This document shows, piece after piece, positions 17,908 through 28,500 of a stretch of DNA of 64,000 nucleotides. The translations under genes and the position numbers were made by a program. The stretch's first letter is position 1; each line of letters starts with the position of its first letter. A model generated the notes under the pieces. It did no database searches. It was given only the letters and a program-made list of their open reading frames with translations, and was not told the DNA's origin. The stretch is from Pelagerythrobacter marensis (GTDB lineage Bacteria; Pseudomonadota; Alphaproteobacteria; Sphingomonadales; Sphingomonadaceae): the NCBI RefSeq assembly GCF_001028625.1, contig NZ_CP011805.1, positions 1,773,501 to 1,837,500 on the forward strand. Direction: 5' to 3'.

Positions 17908-20900
17908 TCAGAACTTCGTATTTATACGCGCGAACAGATAGCGCCCGATCGTATCGTAGATACCGTTATTGACATTCTGATTGGCATGAAAATCGGGCAT
18001 CTTCTCGTCGAAGATATTGTTTATGCCGAACGTCAGCTTGTAGGTTTCATCGATTTTGTAGCTGACGGACACATCGTGATACCAGGCAGCGCGAATGCTG
18101 TTGTCCTCGTAGAATTCATCGCTCAGCGTCGGGTCCGGGTTGAACACGGAAGATCCATGCACCCTGACGAACCAGCCGAAGGTGAAGTGATCGGTGTCGT
18201 AACCGACATTGAAACTGCCGCGGACACGCGGATCGGCGTATCCGGTTACCTCCCGTACGATGACCGAGTCCGTGCCCGGTGCAGCCTGCGTCGTCTTGTC
18301 GAGAAGATAGGTAACTTTCGCCCCGGCGTTGAACATGCCGCCGCCCAGGGGATGGCGAAATCTCATGCCGAAATCGATCCCTTCGGCGAACAGATTGGAC
18401 GCGTTCATCACCTGACGGTTCAGTGATGTGATGCGGCGGGTAACCGGATCGCGCGTGATGGCATCGCAGAAACGATTTTCGATCGTCGGCAAGTCGACGC
18501 AGAACTTCGCAACCTGCCCCGCGCTCAATGTGGTAATCACGTCGTCGATATCGATCCGCCAGAAATCGACGGTCGCGTCGAAGCCAGGCAGGAAACGCGG
18601 CTGGAAAACTGCGCCGATCGTCAGACTGTTCGATGTTTCCGGCTGTACATCGGGATTGCCGCCACCGGTGTAGGACAAGGGATATCCCGTCTCCAGCCAC
18701 GGGTCCTCGATGCCCAGCGCGGCGCAATTGGCACGGCGGTTCTGCGTCGTATCGATCACGTCCCTGTGGCAGGGTTCGGGCGCCGTGCTGAGGGCGAGAA
18801 AGACCGGGTTGTACAGTTCCTGGAAATTCGGCGCCCGCACGCTGCGCGAACGGACGGCGCGGAACGTCAGATCCTCGATCGGAGCCCACGTTGCCCCAAC
18901 TTTCCAGGTGCTGGTACCGCCCGACCTGTCATAGTCGGAATAGCGATAGGCGCCTTCGACCTGTAGCCGCTGCGCGAACGGCAGGTCTTCGAGCACCGGC
19001 ACGACCAGCTCTGCATAGCCCTCGGTAGCCGCCTGCGATGCGTCGATGTCGAGCACGCGCCCGTAGGAGGCGAAGTGCGCAAGTTCATCGAGAGTTGCGA
19101 GCGGATCGTCGATCCTCTTGAGCGTATCCCTGCGATATTCGGCACCCAACGCCAGCGAAACGTCGCCATACGGCAGGGAAAAGGCCGACCCGACGATGCT
19201 GGCGCCGAAAATCGTCTGCGTGTTCACGATCGAACGTTCGCGCACCGCATACATCCAGTCGCGCTGCGCTTCGGTCGGTTCGTCGTATCCGAAGATGTTA
19301 TAGGGCACGCAACCGGCCGCGCGGGCGGCCTCGTCGCGGCAGACCGGCGCGCCTGTCACCGGATCTGCAATGACATCGCGCGCGGCCACCAGCCGGGAAG
19401 CGCGGATGGCATTGGGGTACGTCGCGCGATTGCTGGTCTTGCCGTACTGACCGAAAATCTCCCAGTCGAAATCGCCGACCGTGCCCGTCAGGCCGCTGAA
19501 GATCGTATAGGCGTGCCGGTCGAAGTCGTGAATCTGCTGCCCCAGTTGAGGGCTTGCGCGCGCGATCGAAAGCTCGCTCAACCCGTTTTCGACCATGAAG
19601 TCGCGGATCGGATCGGGCAGATAGGGATTGTCGAGATAGGCCTTTGGCCCGCCGGCCCCGCCGAGGAAGATGTTGCGGCTGTCTTCCCGATAGTATTCGC
19701 CATGCAGCCTGGTCTTGGTGTGCCCGAAATCGAGACGGGCGTGATAATCGATCGTATCGGTCAGCGCGTATTCGAACTTGGCGATGGCGGCGAACTGTTC
19801 GAGCGGCGTACGCAGCGGAAGATCCTCGTGGAACGGAACGCCGTCCCCGCCGATCCCCGCATCCCCCACCGATGGCGTCCGGACCACGATGTCGTAATTG
19901 AGTTCCCTGACGGAACCGTTTTCGTACCCGTAGTGCTGGCCATCCACAAAGAAGGTAGGGAACGTGTTGAGGCCGATGAGGCCCCATTTGTCATAGGTTA
20001 TCCGATCCGGAATCCCATCGTTCGGGCCTGTATTTTCCGGGTTGTTGGCAAAGATGATGAACTTGTCCCGCATGTGCTTGCGGTCGCCCAGCAGGACGAT
20101 TTCGGAATCGACGTACGTCACCCCCAGGCTGATCGATCCGCGACCATCGTCAAGCGTCGTGCCGGCGACCGCGGAGAGGGACATCGTCCGCGCATCCCCG
20201 CGCGAGGAAATGCCTGTCTGGGCAGAAAGATCGATGCCGTCGATGCGCCGCTTGGTCACAACGTTGACGGCACCGCTGACGGCATCCGCGCCATAGATCG
20301 CTGCCGCGCCGCCGGTAATCACCTCGATCCGTTCGATCATACCGGCCGGGATCATGTTGAGATCGACGGCGGAGCTGGTGTGCGACCCGCTCACCCTGCG
20401 GCGCCCGTCGACCATCACCAGCGTCCGGTTGGTGCCCATGTTGCGCAAGTCGATCGAAGCCGTACCGCCATTGCCCCCGACGGTCCGATTGTTGGACCCC
20501 GGGCCGGTACCGGGGCCTACCGCGGGCTCACGGATCAGAGCGTCATAGGCGGTTACCAGACCGAACTGCTCGGCCTGCTCCATGCTGACGGCGCTGACCG
20601 GCATGGCCGATTCCAGCTCAGGACGCGGGATGCGCGATCCTGTGACGACGATCGCCGACGGCGGGCTTGTCGTTTCGGCCACGGTTTGCGCGGTGGCGAC
20701 CGGGGCCGCCGGTTCGGTTCTTTGCGCCGGCCGTGCCGCATTGCTGCGCGCTGTCCCGCCACTGGCACCGGGAACGATGGCGACAATGTTGCCGCTTACT
20801 TTCATCTTCAACCCGGTCCCAGCGAGGAGATGGGACAGCGCCTCGCGTGTTTGGCGCGAGCCGGAAACGCCGCGCGTCGTCTTGCCACGGACCAGGTCGG

Positions 20901-21099
20901 GCGAGAAAACGATCTGCACGCCGGTAACGCGGGAGAACGTCGTCAATGCCGGGGCGAGATCGCCCGCCGGCACGGAAAAGGATCGCGTCGCGCTCAGATT
21001 GGCGGGCGCACCCTGCGCCATCGCCGGCGCAGTGGCTATCGCCCCGCTGGCCGTAGTTGCCAGCAGCAGCAGTGACAGTTGGACGCTCGAACGAAACAT
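17908..21099 (-). CDS. TonB-dependent receptor with N-terminal signalling (STN) domain
   Basis: 1,063 residues. Signal peptide (to about 28), STN domain (about 38-108; FSVPAGDLAPALTTFSRVTG and LSHLLAGTGLKMKVSG), an Ala/Thr/Pro linker, a TonB-box-like IVVTGSRIP near 150, a plug domain (LVMVDGRRRVSGS; IERIEVITGGAAAIYGADAV) and a long 22-strand-type barrel ending in FARINTKF. STN-bearing receptors import a ligand and signal through FecR to an ECF sigma. The matching fecR and sigma genes lie immediately upstream. The ligand is not evident; the downstream PHP hydrolase hints at an esterified organic molecule. Confidence 0.92.
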   Translation of the reverse strand: MFRSSVQLSLLLLATTASGAIATAPAMAQGAPANLSATRSFSVPAGDLAPALTTFSRVTGVQIVFSPDLVRGKTTRGVSGSRQTREALSHLLAGTGLKMKVSGNIVAIVPGASGGTARSNAARPAQRTEPAAPVATAQTVAETTSPPSAIVVTGSRIPRPELESAMPVSAVSMEQAEQFGLVTAYDALIREPAVGPGTGPGSNNRTVGGNGGTASIDLRNMGTNRTLVMVDGRRRVSGSHTSSAVDLNMIPAGMIERIEVITGGAAAIYGADAVSGAVNVVTKRRIDGIDLSAQTGISSRGDARTMSLSAVAGTTLDDGRGSISLGVTYVDSEIVLLGDRKHMRDKFIIFANNPENTGPNDGIPDRITYDKWGLIGLNTFPTFFVDGQHYGYENGSVRELNYDIVVRTPSVGDAGIGGDGVPFHEDLPLRTPLEQFAAIAKFEYALTDTIDYHARLDFGHTKTRLHGEYYREDSRNIFLGGAGGPKAYLDNPYLPDPIRDFMVENGLSELSIARASPQLGQQIHDFDRHAYTIFSGLTGTVGDFDWEIFGQYGKTSNRATYPNAIRASRLVAARDVIADPVTGAPVCRDEAARAAGCVPYNIFGYDEPTEAQRDWMYAVRERSIVNTQTIFGASIVGSAFSLPYGDVSLALGAEYRRDTLKRIDDPLATLDELAHFASYGRVLDIDASQAATEGYAELVVPVLEDLPFAQRLQVEGAYRYSDYDRSGGTSTWKVGATWAPIEDLTFRAVRSRSVRAPNFQELYNPVFLALSTAPEPCHRDVIDTTQNRRANCAALGIEDPWLETGYPLSYTGGGNPDVQPETSNSLTIGAVFQPRFLPGFDATVDFWRIDIDDVITTLSAGQVAKFCVDLPTIENRFCDAITRDPVTRRITSLNRQVMNASNLFAEGIDFGMRFRHPLGGGMFNAGAKVTYLLDKTTQAAPGTDSVIVREVTGYADPRVRGSFNVGYDTDHFTFGWFVRVHGSSVFNPDPTLSDEFYEDNSIRAAWYHDVSVSYKIDETYKLTFGINNIFDEKMPDFHANQNVNNGIYDTIGRYLFARINTKF

Positions 21100-21213
21100 G
21101 ATTTGCCCCTTTGCAACGACCCCCGAATTCGGGCCTCAGACAAAGAGACGGTCGCTGCCACGGATCAGGACAATCTTTTTCACCCGCCCCGGCCGGAACG
21201 CTTTCACGCCTTG

Positions 21214-22086
21214 TCAGCGTGCCTCCAGCACGACGGTTGAATCGGTTTCGCGAACACGGAAGCCATAGGCTTCGCCCAGCGAAGACAGGAACTGGCGCGA
21301 ATCGTCGATGCGGAACCGCCCCGATATCTCCGATTGGCCAAGTTCGGCCGGTGGCGCAGCGATAGGCTTGCCGCCACCGCGATTGAGCACTTCGACCAGA
21401 TCGGCGAGCGTGATGCCGGCGGTGTTGACCCAACCCTTGTCCCAGTCGCGCTGTCCGCTGTCGAACGATTCAGGCGCACTGATCCTGTTGCCGTTGAGCC
21501 GGCGGCGCCAGCCCGCCGTGACCACCACGGGCTGATTCGCATCGACGCTGTCGAAGCGCACGCCCCCCCGATAGACCGAGAGAACGACCTGCGATTTCAT
21601 CAGGTTGATGTCGAACGCCGTACCCAGCACCCGGGTTTCCGACTGGCCGGCCCGAACGGTGAAAGGGCGATCTTCGTCACGGCGAACATCGAAATGAGCC
21701 TGCCCGGTGATGAGCCGGGCGTGACGCCGATCGTCCGCAAAGGTCAGCGCAATGCGGCTCGCACCGTTGAGGCGGATCATCGTGCCATCCTCGGTCACGA
21801 TTTCCTTCATTTCTCCGGGCTGGGTCGAATATTCGCGCGTTTGCGGCGCGCTGCGGCCGATCTGTGCGAAGATGTCCGACTGGGAATGGTACAGCCCGAC
21901 ACCGCCGAGCACCAATAGCCCGGCGATCCCTGCGGTCACGAACCGCCGCCGCCCGGCCCGCCGCTCGCGAATTTCGTCGTTGGAAAGACGCCCTTTCGCA
22001 GCCGACCGGCTCAACGCTTCCTTGAACGCGGGGTCGTCGATCAGGGAAGAACCGTGCTGCGACGCCGTCTGCTGGTTTGCCGTCAT
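21214..22086 (-). CDS. FecR-family anti-sigma regulator
   Basis: 290 residues from the ATG at 22086, which overlaps the sigma stop as ATGA. After a short cytoplasmic region comes one transmembrane helix (FVTAGIAGLLVLGGVGLYH, about 50-68) and the FecR domain (GEMKEIVTEDGTMIRLNGAS; ARLITGQAHFDVRRDEDRPF), then the C-terminal receptor-contacting segment (TLADLVEVLNRGGGKPIAAP). It lacks the DUF4880-like N-terminal domain seen in the other two FecR proteins of this window. It should couple the downstream STN receptor to the upstream sigma factor. Confidence 0.88.
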   Translation of the reverse strand: MTANQQTASQHGSSLIDDPAFKEALSRSAAKGRLSNDEIRERRAGRRRFVTAGIAGLLVLGGVGLYHSQSDIFAQIGRSAPQTREYSTQPGEMKEIVTEDGTMIRLNGASRIALTFADDRRHARLITGQAHFDVRRDEDRPFTVRAGQSETRVLGTAFDINLMKSQVVLSVYRGGVRFDSVDANQPVVVTAGWRRRLNGNRISAPESFDSGQRDWDKGWVNTAGITLADLVEVLNRGGGKPIAAPPAELGQSEISGRFRIDDSRQFLSSLGEAYGFRVRETDSTVVLEAR

Positions 22087-22601
22087 CGCCCTTTCCTCCA
22101 TAGCGCCAACCCGTGCTTTTCCAATCTGCCCCTGAGATCGGCCAGAGCCCGGACGATATGTTTGTCGACCGCGGCCCGGCTCATCTCCAGTTCCTCCGCG
22201 ATATCGGACGCAGGTTGTTCGTCAAAGCGGTTGCGCAGGAATATCTCGCGCCGCAGCGGCGGCATGCGATCGAGTGCCGCAACCAGGATTTCGACCCTCT
22301 GCCGGAAATCCAGCGCGCTTTCGACCGAAGGGACCGGGCAGGCCAATGTTTCGGGCACTTCCCCCGCGATCGGGAAACGGCGCGCGGCGCGCTGGTGATC
22401 GCGCAACAGATTTATCGTGATGCGCCGCAGATACGCCGGCAGATTGTTGATGACGCCGTCGCGCCGGGCCTGATAGGTGAAGAGCCTGGCGAATGCTTCC
22501 TGGACGATGTCTTCCCGCAGCGCGGCATCGTCCACCCGTCGCCCCAGATACTTGAGCAGCTCGACGCGATGACCTCGCCAGTTTGAGTTCTCGGCGTTCA
22601 T
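22083..22601 (-). CDS. ECF sigma factor paired with FecR
   Basis: 172 residues. Region 2 (ALREDIVQEAFARLFTY, about 27-43; LPAYLRRITINLLRDHQR, about 54-71) and region 4 (LDRMPPLRREIFLRNRFDEQ, then a helix-turn-helix in IAEELEMSRAAVDKHIVRA) are intact. FecI-type. It starts the sigma-fecR-receptor-PHP set. The 125-bp gap to the M16 gene upstream must hold its promoter. Confidence 0.9.
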   Translation of the reverse strand: MNAENSNWRGHRVELLKYLGRRVDDAALREDIVQEAFARLFTYQARRDGVINNLPAYLRRITINLLRDHQRAARRFPIAGEVPETLACPVPSVESALDFRQRVEILVAALDRMPPLRREIFLRNRFDEQPASDIAEELEMSRAAVDKHIVRALADLRGRLEKHGLALWRKGR

Positions 22602-22726
22602 GGACGCCAGCGCCTATCGCCGCCGTGTGTCGGCAGGATTACAGCGCTGGATCGTCGATGATTTGCCGCCCAGGAACTGGCCCGTTTATCGTCCTATCGG
22701 CGGTTGCTCTGCCTCCCGCCGCCCGT

Positions 22727-25450
22727 TCACCGCAATTTTTGCCCCTCCGCATCCCAGACCTCGAGCGTTCCGAGGCCGAGCGAGCGCACATCGTCCTCGA
22801 TCCGCGAAAGATCGCCGACCACCACCCAGGTCATCGCATCGGGATTCAGCCGGGTTTGCGCCGTGGCGGTGAGGCTTTCGGGCGTCAGCGCGTTGTATCG
22901 GTCCGGCAGCGCTGCCAGCCAGTCGTACGAGCGGTCGAAGCGGCGGATATATTGCAGATATCCGACCAGTGCCTTGTTGGTTTCCAGCCGCCCGGGCAAG
23001 CCGAGGATCTGCCCTTTCCTGACCAGCGCCAGTTCATCGGCCGTCACCGGCCTTGCCCCCCGGATCTCGGTCAGCTCGCGGCGGATTTCCTTGATCGCAT
23101 CCGCCGTCCTGTCGGTCTGGACGCTCGTCGTCACGCCGAACGTCTGCGGGCCGCGCGCGCCGCTGATGTAACTGCTTGCGCCGTAGGTCCACCCCTTGTC
23201 CTCGCGCAGGTTCATGTTGAGGCGAGCGGTAAAGCTGCCGCCCAGTATTTCGTTCATTGCATTGAGCTCGAACACGTCCGCCGAAAGGCCGTCCGGCATG
23301 GGTGCGCCGACCCTGATGATCGACTGGATGGCGCCCGGCTTGTCCACCAGAACCACCCGCCCTTCGCGCGGGTCAGGCACGGGATCGAGGGTCTTCTGGC
23401 CCCCGGCCTCTGCGGGCGCCTGCCAGTTGCCGAAGGCGTTCTCCAGATCGGCCACCAGCGCGGCCAGGGTCGTGTCGCCCGATGCGTAGATCGTGGCATT
23501 GTCGGGCCTGATCCACGCCTGATGAAACGCCTCCAGATCCTCGCGGGTGAAGGACCGGATGGCCTCTCCACGCCCGGCCAGGTTCGTCCCGTAGGCGTGA
23601 TCCTCGCCATAGATCAGGTGGCCGAAGACGCGCTGCGCGATACTGTCGGGGTTCACCAGCGATTGCGACAGTCCCGACAGGGCGGCATCGCGCTCGCGTT
23701 CGATATCCTCCTCTCGAAAGCCCGGATTGCGGATGTAATCCGCCCACAAGGCGATCGACGGGCTCAGCTCGCGGCTGAGGCTCGAGAGATGGAAGGCTGT
23801 CTCGTCCAGATTGCCCGCGTGGCCGATGCGCGCGCCCAGCCGTTCCTGCTGGTTGGCAAATTCGTTCGCGGTCAGATCCTGCGTGCCTTCATCCATCAGG
23901 CCCGTTGTGAAGCCCAGAATTCCGCGCGTGGCATGCTGCTCGGCGGCCGAACCGGCATCGAAAACCATCGCCAGTTCGGCAAGCTGGGTCCCCGCCTTGC
24001 GGATGAAGTTGACCTCGATGCCGTTCGAAAGCGTCGCGCGCTGAAGTTCGGGCATGACGAGGTCGGGCGACGGGGAAAGCCCGGGCATGGCGCTGCGGTC
24101 GACCGTTTCGGCGGACACCTGGTACCGGCCATAAGGCAGCACGGTGAGAGTATAGGACGGCTTGCCCAGCCACGTCCGCGCGATGTCCTGCGCCTCGTCC
24201 GCGGTCACTGCTGCAAATTCACGCTCGGCCTGGGCATAGGCACCCGGGTCGTCGCTCAGGATCGTTCCGTCGGCCAGAGCCATGGCGCGAACGTAGATCG
24301 ATTCGAAGGCCCTGACCGTGTCGGCGTGGCCCGTCGTCTTGGCGCGTTCGAGTTCCTCCGCAGTCGGGCCGTTTGCCAGATACTCTTCGACGACCTCATC
24401 GATACGGCGTTTGGCCTGTTCGGGATCGGCCCCTTCCTTGAGCCGCACGCTGATACTGAAGACCCCTGCGACGGCCATTGACATGTAGTTTGCACTGGCC
24501 GCCGTGGCCATCTTGCCTTCCTTCACCAGCGCAGTGTGCAGACGGCTGTTCTTGCCCCGGCCGAGGATATGCGCGGCCATGCGCAGCGATGCGGTTTCGG
24601 GGGTCCCTCGCCCCGGAACGACCCAGTCGCGGGCAATGGCGACCTGCGGGACATCGTCCAGCATCGTATCCGCCCGCGCGGAATCGAGTGCAGGGACCCA
24701 TCGTTCCACCCGTTCCGTCGGCGGGCCGGCCGGAATGGCGCCGAAGTATCGTTCCACCAGTTCGCGGGCCCGATCGGCAGATATGTCACCGGCAAGCGCC
24801 ACGACGGCATTGGCCGCGCCGTAATACTGCCGGAACCAGTCCTTCACATCGTCGAGCGACGCCGCATCGAGATCCTCCATCGAGCCGATGACGGAGTCGT
24901 GATAGGGGTGGCCCGGGGGGAAGATCGCGGCCATTTCGCGATTGTTCATCCGGCCATAGGGCCGGTTCTCGTACGTGCGCTTCTCGTTCTGAACAACCGA
25001 TCGCTGCTCGTCGAGCTTCTCCTGCGTCACCGCGCCGAGCATGTGCCCCATCCGGTCGGATTCGAGCCAGAGCACGCGTTCGAGCCCGCCGGTGGGCACG
25101 ATCTCGTAGTAATATGTCTGGTCGAGCGAGGTCGCCCCGTTGACCGCCGATGCGCCGATTTCCTGCAATGGAGGAAACCACTCGTCGTCGTGGTTCTCCG
25201 ATCCGTTGAACATCAGGTGTTCGTAAAGGTGCGCGAAGCCCGAGCGCCCCTCCGGCTCGTTCATCGCGCCCACCCGGTACCACACCGCCACCGCGACTTT
25301 CGGCGTGGACCGATCCTCGTGAACCACCACGCGCAGGCCGTTGGGCAGCGTGAAGTGTTCGAACGCGATGGCTTCCTGCGCGCTGGCCGACGACATCGGA
25401 AGGGAAAGCGCGAGGAGGGACGGGGCGATCAGGAATTTTACGAGGTTCAT
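22727..25450 (-). CDS. Secreted M16 (pitrilysin-family) zinc metallopeptidase
   Basis: 907 residues from the ATG at 25450, starting a signal peptide that ends near SSASAQ. The inverted zinc motif HxxEH is H74-L-Y-E-H78, with the third ligand glutamate expected in the helix VVQNEKR (about E156). The second M16 half (from about residue 460) lacks HxxEH, as in the usual active/inactive tandem. Length fits two-domain periplasmic M16 enzymes. It is 87 bp downstream of a large TonB-dependent receptor, so it probably degrades a peptide or protein taken up by that receptor, as FusC does for imported ferredoxin. Confidence 0.9.
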   Translation of the reverse strand: MNLVKFLIAPSLLALSLPMSSASAQEAIAFEHFTLPNGLRVVVHEDRSTPKVAVAVWYRVGAMNEPEGRSGFAHLYEHLMFNGSENHDDEWFPPLQEIGASAVNGATSLDQTYYYEIVPTGGLERVLWLESDRMGHMLGAVTQEKLDEQRSVVQNEKRTYENRPYGRMNNREMAAIFPPGHPYHDSVIGSMEDLDAASLDDVKDWFRQYYGAANAVVALAGDISADRARELVERYFGAIPAGPPTERVERWVPALDSARADTMLDDVPQVAIARDWVVPGRGTPETASLRMAAHILGRGKNSRLHTALVKEGKMATAASANYMSMAVAGVFSISVRLKEGADPEQAKRRIDEVVEEYLANGPTAEELERAKTTGHADTVRAFESIYVRAMALADGTILSDDPGAYAQAEREFAAVTADEAQDIARTWLGKPSYTLTVLPYGRYQVSAETVDRSAMPGLSPSPDLVMPELQRATLSNGIEVNFIRKAGTQLAELAMVFDAGSAAEQHATRGILGFTTGLMDEGTQDLTANEFANQQERLGARIGHAGNLDETAFHLSSLSRELSPSIALWADYIRNPGFREEDIERERDAALSGLSQSLVNPDSIAQRVFGHLIYGEDHAYGTNLAGRGEAIRSFTREDLEAFHQAWIRPDNATIYASGDTTLAALVADLENAFGNWQAPAEAGGQKTLDPVPDPREGRVVLVDKPGAIQSIIRVGAPMPDGLSADVFELNAMNEILGGSFTARLNMNLREDKGWTYGASSYISGARGPQTFGVTTSVQTDRTADAIKEIRRELTEIRGARPVTADELALVRKGQILGLPGRLETNKALVGYLQYIRRFDRSYDWLAALPDRYNALTPESLTATAQTRLNPDAMTWVVVGDLSRIEDDVRSLGLGTLEVWDAEGQKLR

Positions 25451-25537
25451 GCAAGTACCCGCTGATGGAGGAAAGGGGGCCGCCGAAGGCAGCAAATGCG
25501 AGAAGCCGCCCGAACGGCTGGAAGTGATCGAAACGGC

Positions 25538-28500
25538 CTAGAAGGTGATCGAAAGGCCCGCCTTGAACCTGCGCCCGCCAAGATAGGTCGCGCGGGTATA
25601 GAACTTCGGCGTGCCGGCCTCGCCGCCGAACGTCGTTTCCAGGTCGGGATCGGAGGTGCTGTTGAGCAGGTCGCTCGCTTCGACGAATATGCGGATATTG
25701 CCGAAGCCGGGACGAAGGTAATATTCGCCGCGAAAGTCCAGCGTTTCCACGCCTTCGGTATAGACGCTGAGCCCGCGCGGGCGGAACATCTGCAAGGCGC
25801 GCGACTGATAGCCGTACGTCAGCGTCGCATCGATGTCGTACTTGTTATAGGTCAGCGCCGCCGTGCCCGAATGCTTCGGCTGTTGGACGAACGGCAGATC
25901 GTCGAATTCGTACACATGCTCGGGGTCCGGGTCATAAGCCCAGTTGTAGCGGTCCGTCCGCGAGCTCTGGGTGAAAGTATAGTTCAGATAGACACCGAAA
26001 CCGCCCCAGACCCCAGGCAGAAAATCGAAGCGCCGTTCCGCCTGGGCTTCGAAACCCCATAGCTCCGCCACTTCGTCGCTGTTCACCGGGGTTCCGCCGG
26101 TGATGAACGCCGAATCCGGGTTGTCGGGATCGAAATAGGGCGAACCGTTGAAATAGGGATGATCCGGCAGGATCACGGCGGCCAGCGTCGCCGGGCCATT
26201 GGTGATGTTCGTCTGCAGAAGGTTGTCGATCCGCTTGTAGAACGCCCCCGCCTTGAACACGCCGACGCCGGAATAGAGTTCGGCACTGATGTCGAAATTG
26301 TGGGTCGTGGCCGGCTTCAGGTCGGGATTGCCGCTGTTGATCTGCAGGATCGGCTTGACGCCTTCGGGCCCGGGGATCGGAAAGTTGATGAACGCGATCC
26401 GGGTTTCGGCCGAAAGCTGCCCGATCGACGGGCGCGCAACCGACAGGAAATAGCCGCCGCGAAAGATCAGATTGTCGCTCGCACGATAGTTGAGGAGGAC
26501 CCGCGGCAGAACGTCCTGCGCCACGGTCGATTCCGTCACCAGCTTGGTGAAGGCGTCCTGGAAAACGAAGTCCACGCCGACCCCGCCTCCGTTTTCCGGC
26601 AGGATCGGGCCGGTATAGACCGGGAAGCTCAGATTGGTCGCTTCCAGCTCGGTCCGGTTATAGCGCAGGCCGCCGATGATCTCGAGCTTGCCGATGTCCG
26701 CGCGCGTCTGGAAATACGCGGCGAAAGTGGTTTCCCGGGTATTCTGCCGGTCGTGATCGGGATGCGGCTCGATCGGCGTCAGCGTAAGCCCGGTGTCGCC
26801 ATCCACCAGCGTATCGATACTGGATACGAAATCGCGGATGTCGCGTTCGGCGATGGTGGAGAAACCCGGAACGTCGATCCCGATCCGCGTCAGGTCCGAC
26901 GGCTGGAACGGCAGGCCGAGCGCGGAAACGGGAACGCCGCCCCCGATCTGGCTGCGCAGGTGAACGTCGCGGAATTCGGCGCGTTCGAAATAGGCGCCGG
27001 CTTCGATGTACCTGAGAATGCCGGCATTGGCATTCCAGCGCAGGCTGCCGCTGGCGGTATAGCGGTCGTTGCTGCCGTTCGACTGGTCGATCAGGCCGCT
27101 GGCATTTTCGATCACGAACGCGCTCGGGTCGTTGACCAGCGCCCAGCCCGCCTCGCTCAGCAGCGGCAGGGGAATGCCGTTCCCGCTGCGCGGGGCGAAA
27201 CCGGTGACGATCCGGCCCGTGGCGCCGTCGATCGCCTCGGGCAGGAAAAGCTCCGCGCTTGCATCGCTTTCGGGCATCCGCAGCTGCAGTTCGAAAGTGC
27301 CCGGATGCCTTTCCGTGCCCCGGGCATAACCGGCGAGATAGTCCAGCTCGAAATCGCCCAGCGTCGTCTTGCCGGTGAAGCTGTAAGTGTCGGTGACCTG
27401 CTTCACCCCCGGATCGTAACGGTAGGACTGCGACCGCGAGATTGCGGCATTGCCCGGTGCCAGATCGACCCCGAGCTGCGCGTTGGGCCCCTCCCCCTGC
27501 AGGACGACATATTCCGCCCCGGCCGAAAAGGTGTCCGAGAGCGAGAAGTGATCGGACGTCGATTCCGAATGCTGGAAGTCCAGCTTCAGGTTGGTGTGCC
27601 CGGCGATCTGCCATTCGGCGGAAAGCGTGGCAGCCAGGTTCTGTGTGCTGACGTTGTAGAAACTCGTGCGCAGCCCGGCGGTATAGGCCTGGTCGTCGCC
27701 GTCCACGAACGGGAAGACGGCCAGCGGATCGACCGCGTCCGACGTGGTCAGCGGATTGCCACTGGCATCGAGCGGCAGGCTGCGTCCGAAGTGCAGCGCA
27801 CCGCCGTTCCCCCCGGAATCGTACCCGATCGACCGGTTGCCATGGTCGCGATACTGGATCGAGGCGCTCAGGCCGAAGTTGTCTCCTGCCCCGAATGTCC
27901 CGGCGACAGTCGCCGAGGCGAGAAAGTCGCCGTTGAAATCCTTGGACGCCGTACCGCCTTCGACGAACAGATTGGCATAACGCCGGGGGCGGTCGAGCGG
28001 CGAAAGCGTTTCGATCTCGATCAGGCCGCCGGTGCCCGAACTGTCCTGACTGGGCAGAAGCGACTTGTGGATCGTGATCCGCCCCACCGAATCGGCCAGC
28101 AGGTTGGACAAGTCGGCCGATCGGCCGAGGCCGCTGCCGACCGGCAGGTTCAACCCGTTGAGCTTCACCGCGTTCATGTCCGGCTCCATGCCGCGGACGA
28201 TCACGTTCGTCCCGTCACCGGTCACCGAATTGCGCTGGAACGCGACCCCGGGGGCGCGGCGCAGCGCCTCCGAAATCGTGGTGCCGGTAAAGTTGCCGAG
28301 ATCGTCGGCGGCCAGGACATCGGCGTTGTTTTCGGCGGTTCGCTGCAGGTTGAGCGCAATGGCGCGGGCGCTGCGCGAACCGTAGACGACGATCTCGTCC
28401 TCTGCGCTGGTCCCGACGGTCACGATTGCCAGTGTGGTGGCATCGGGATCGATGACCACGGCCTGCCGCAACGGCGGATAGCCGAGGAAGGAAACCTCCA

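Noticed and set aside
19075..21075. Plus-strand frame of 666 codons
   Set aside because: Antisense to the TonB-dependent receptor; no domain, ribosome site or signal.
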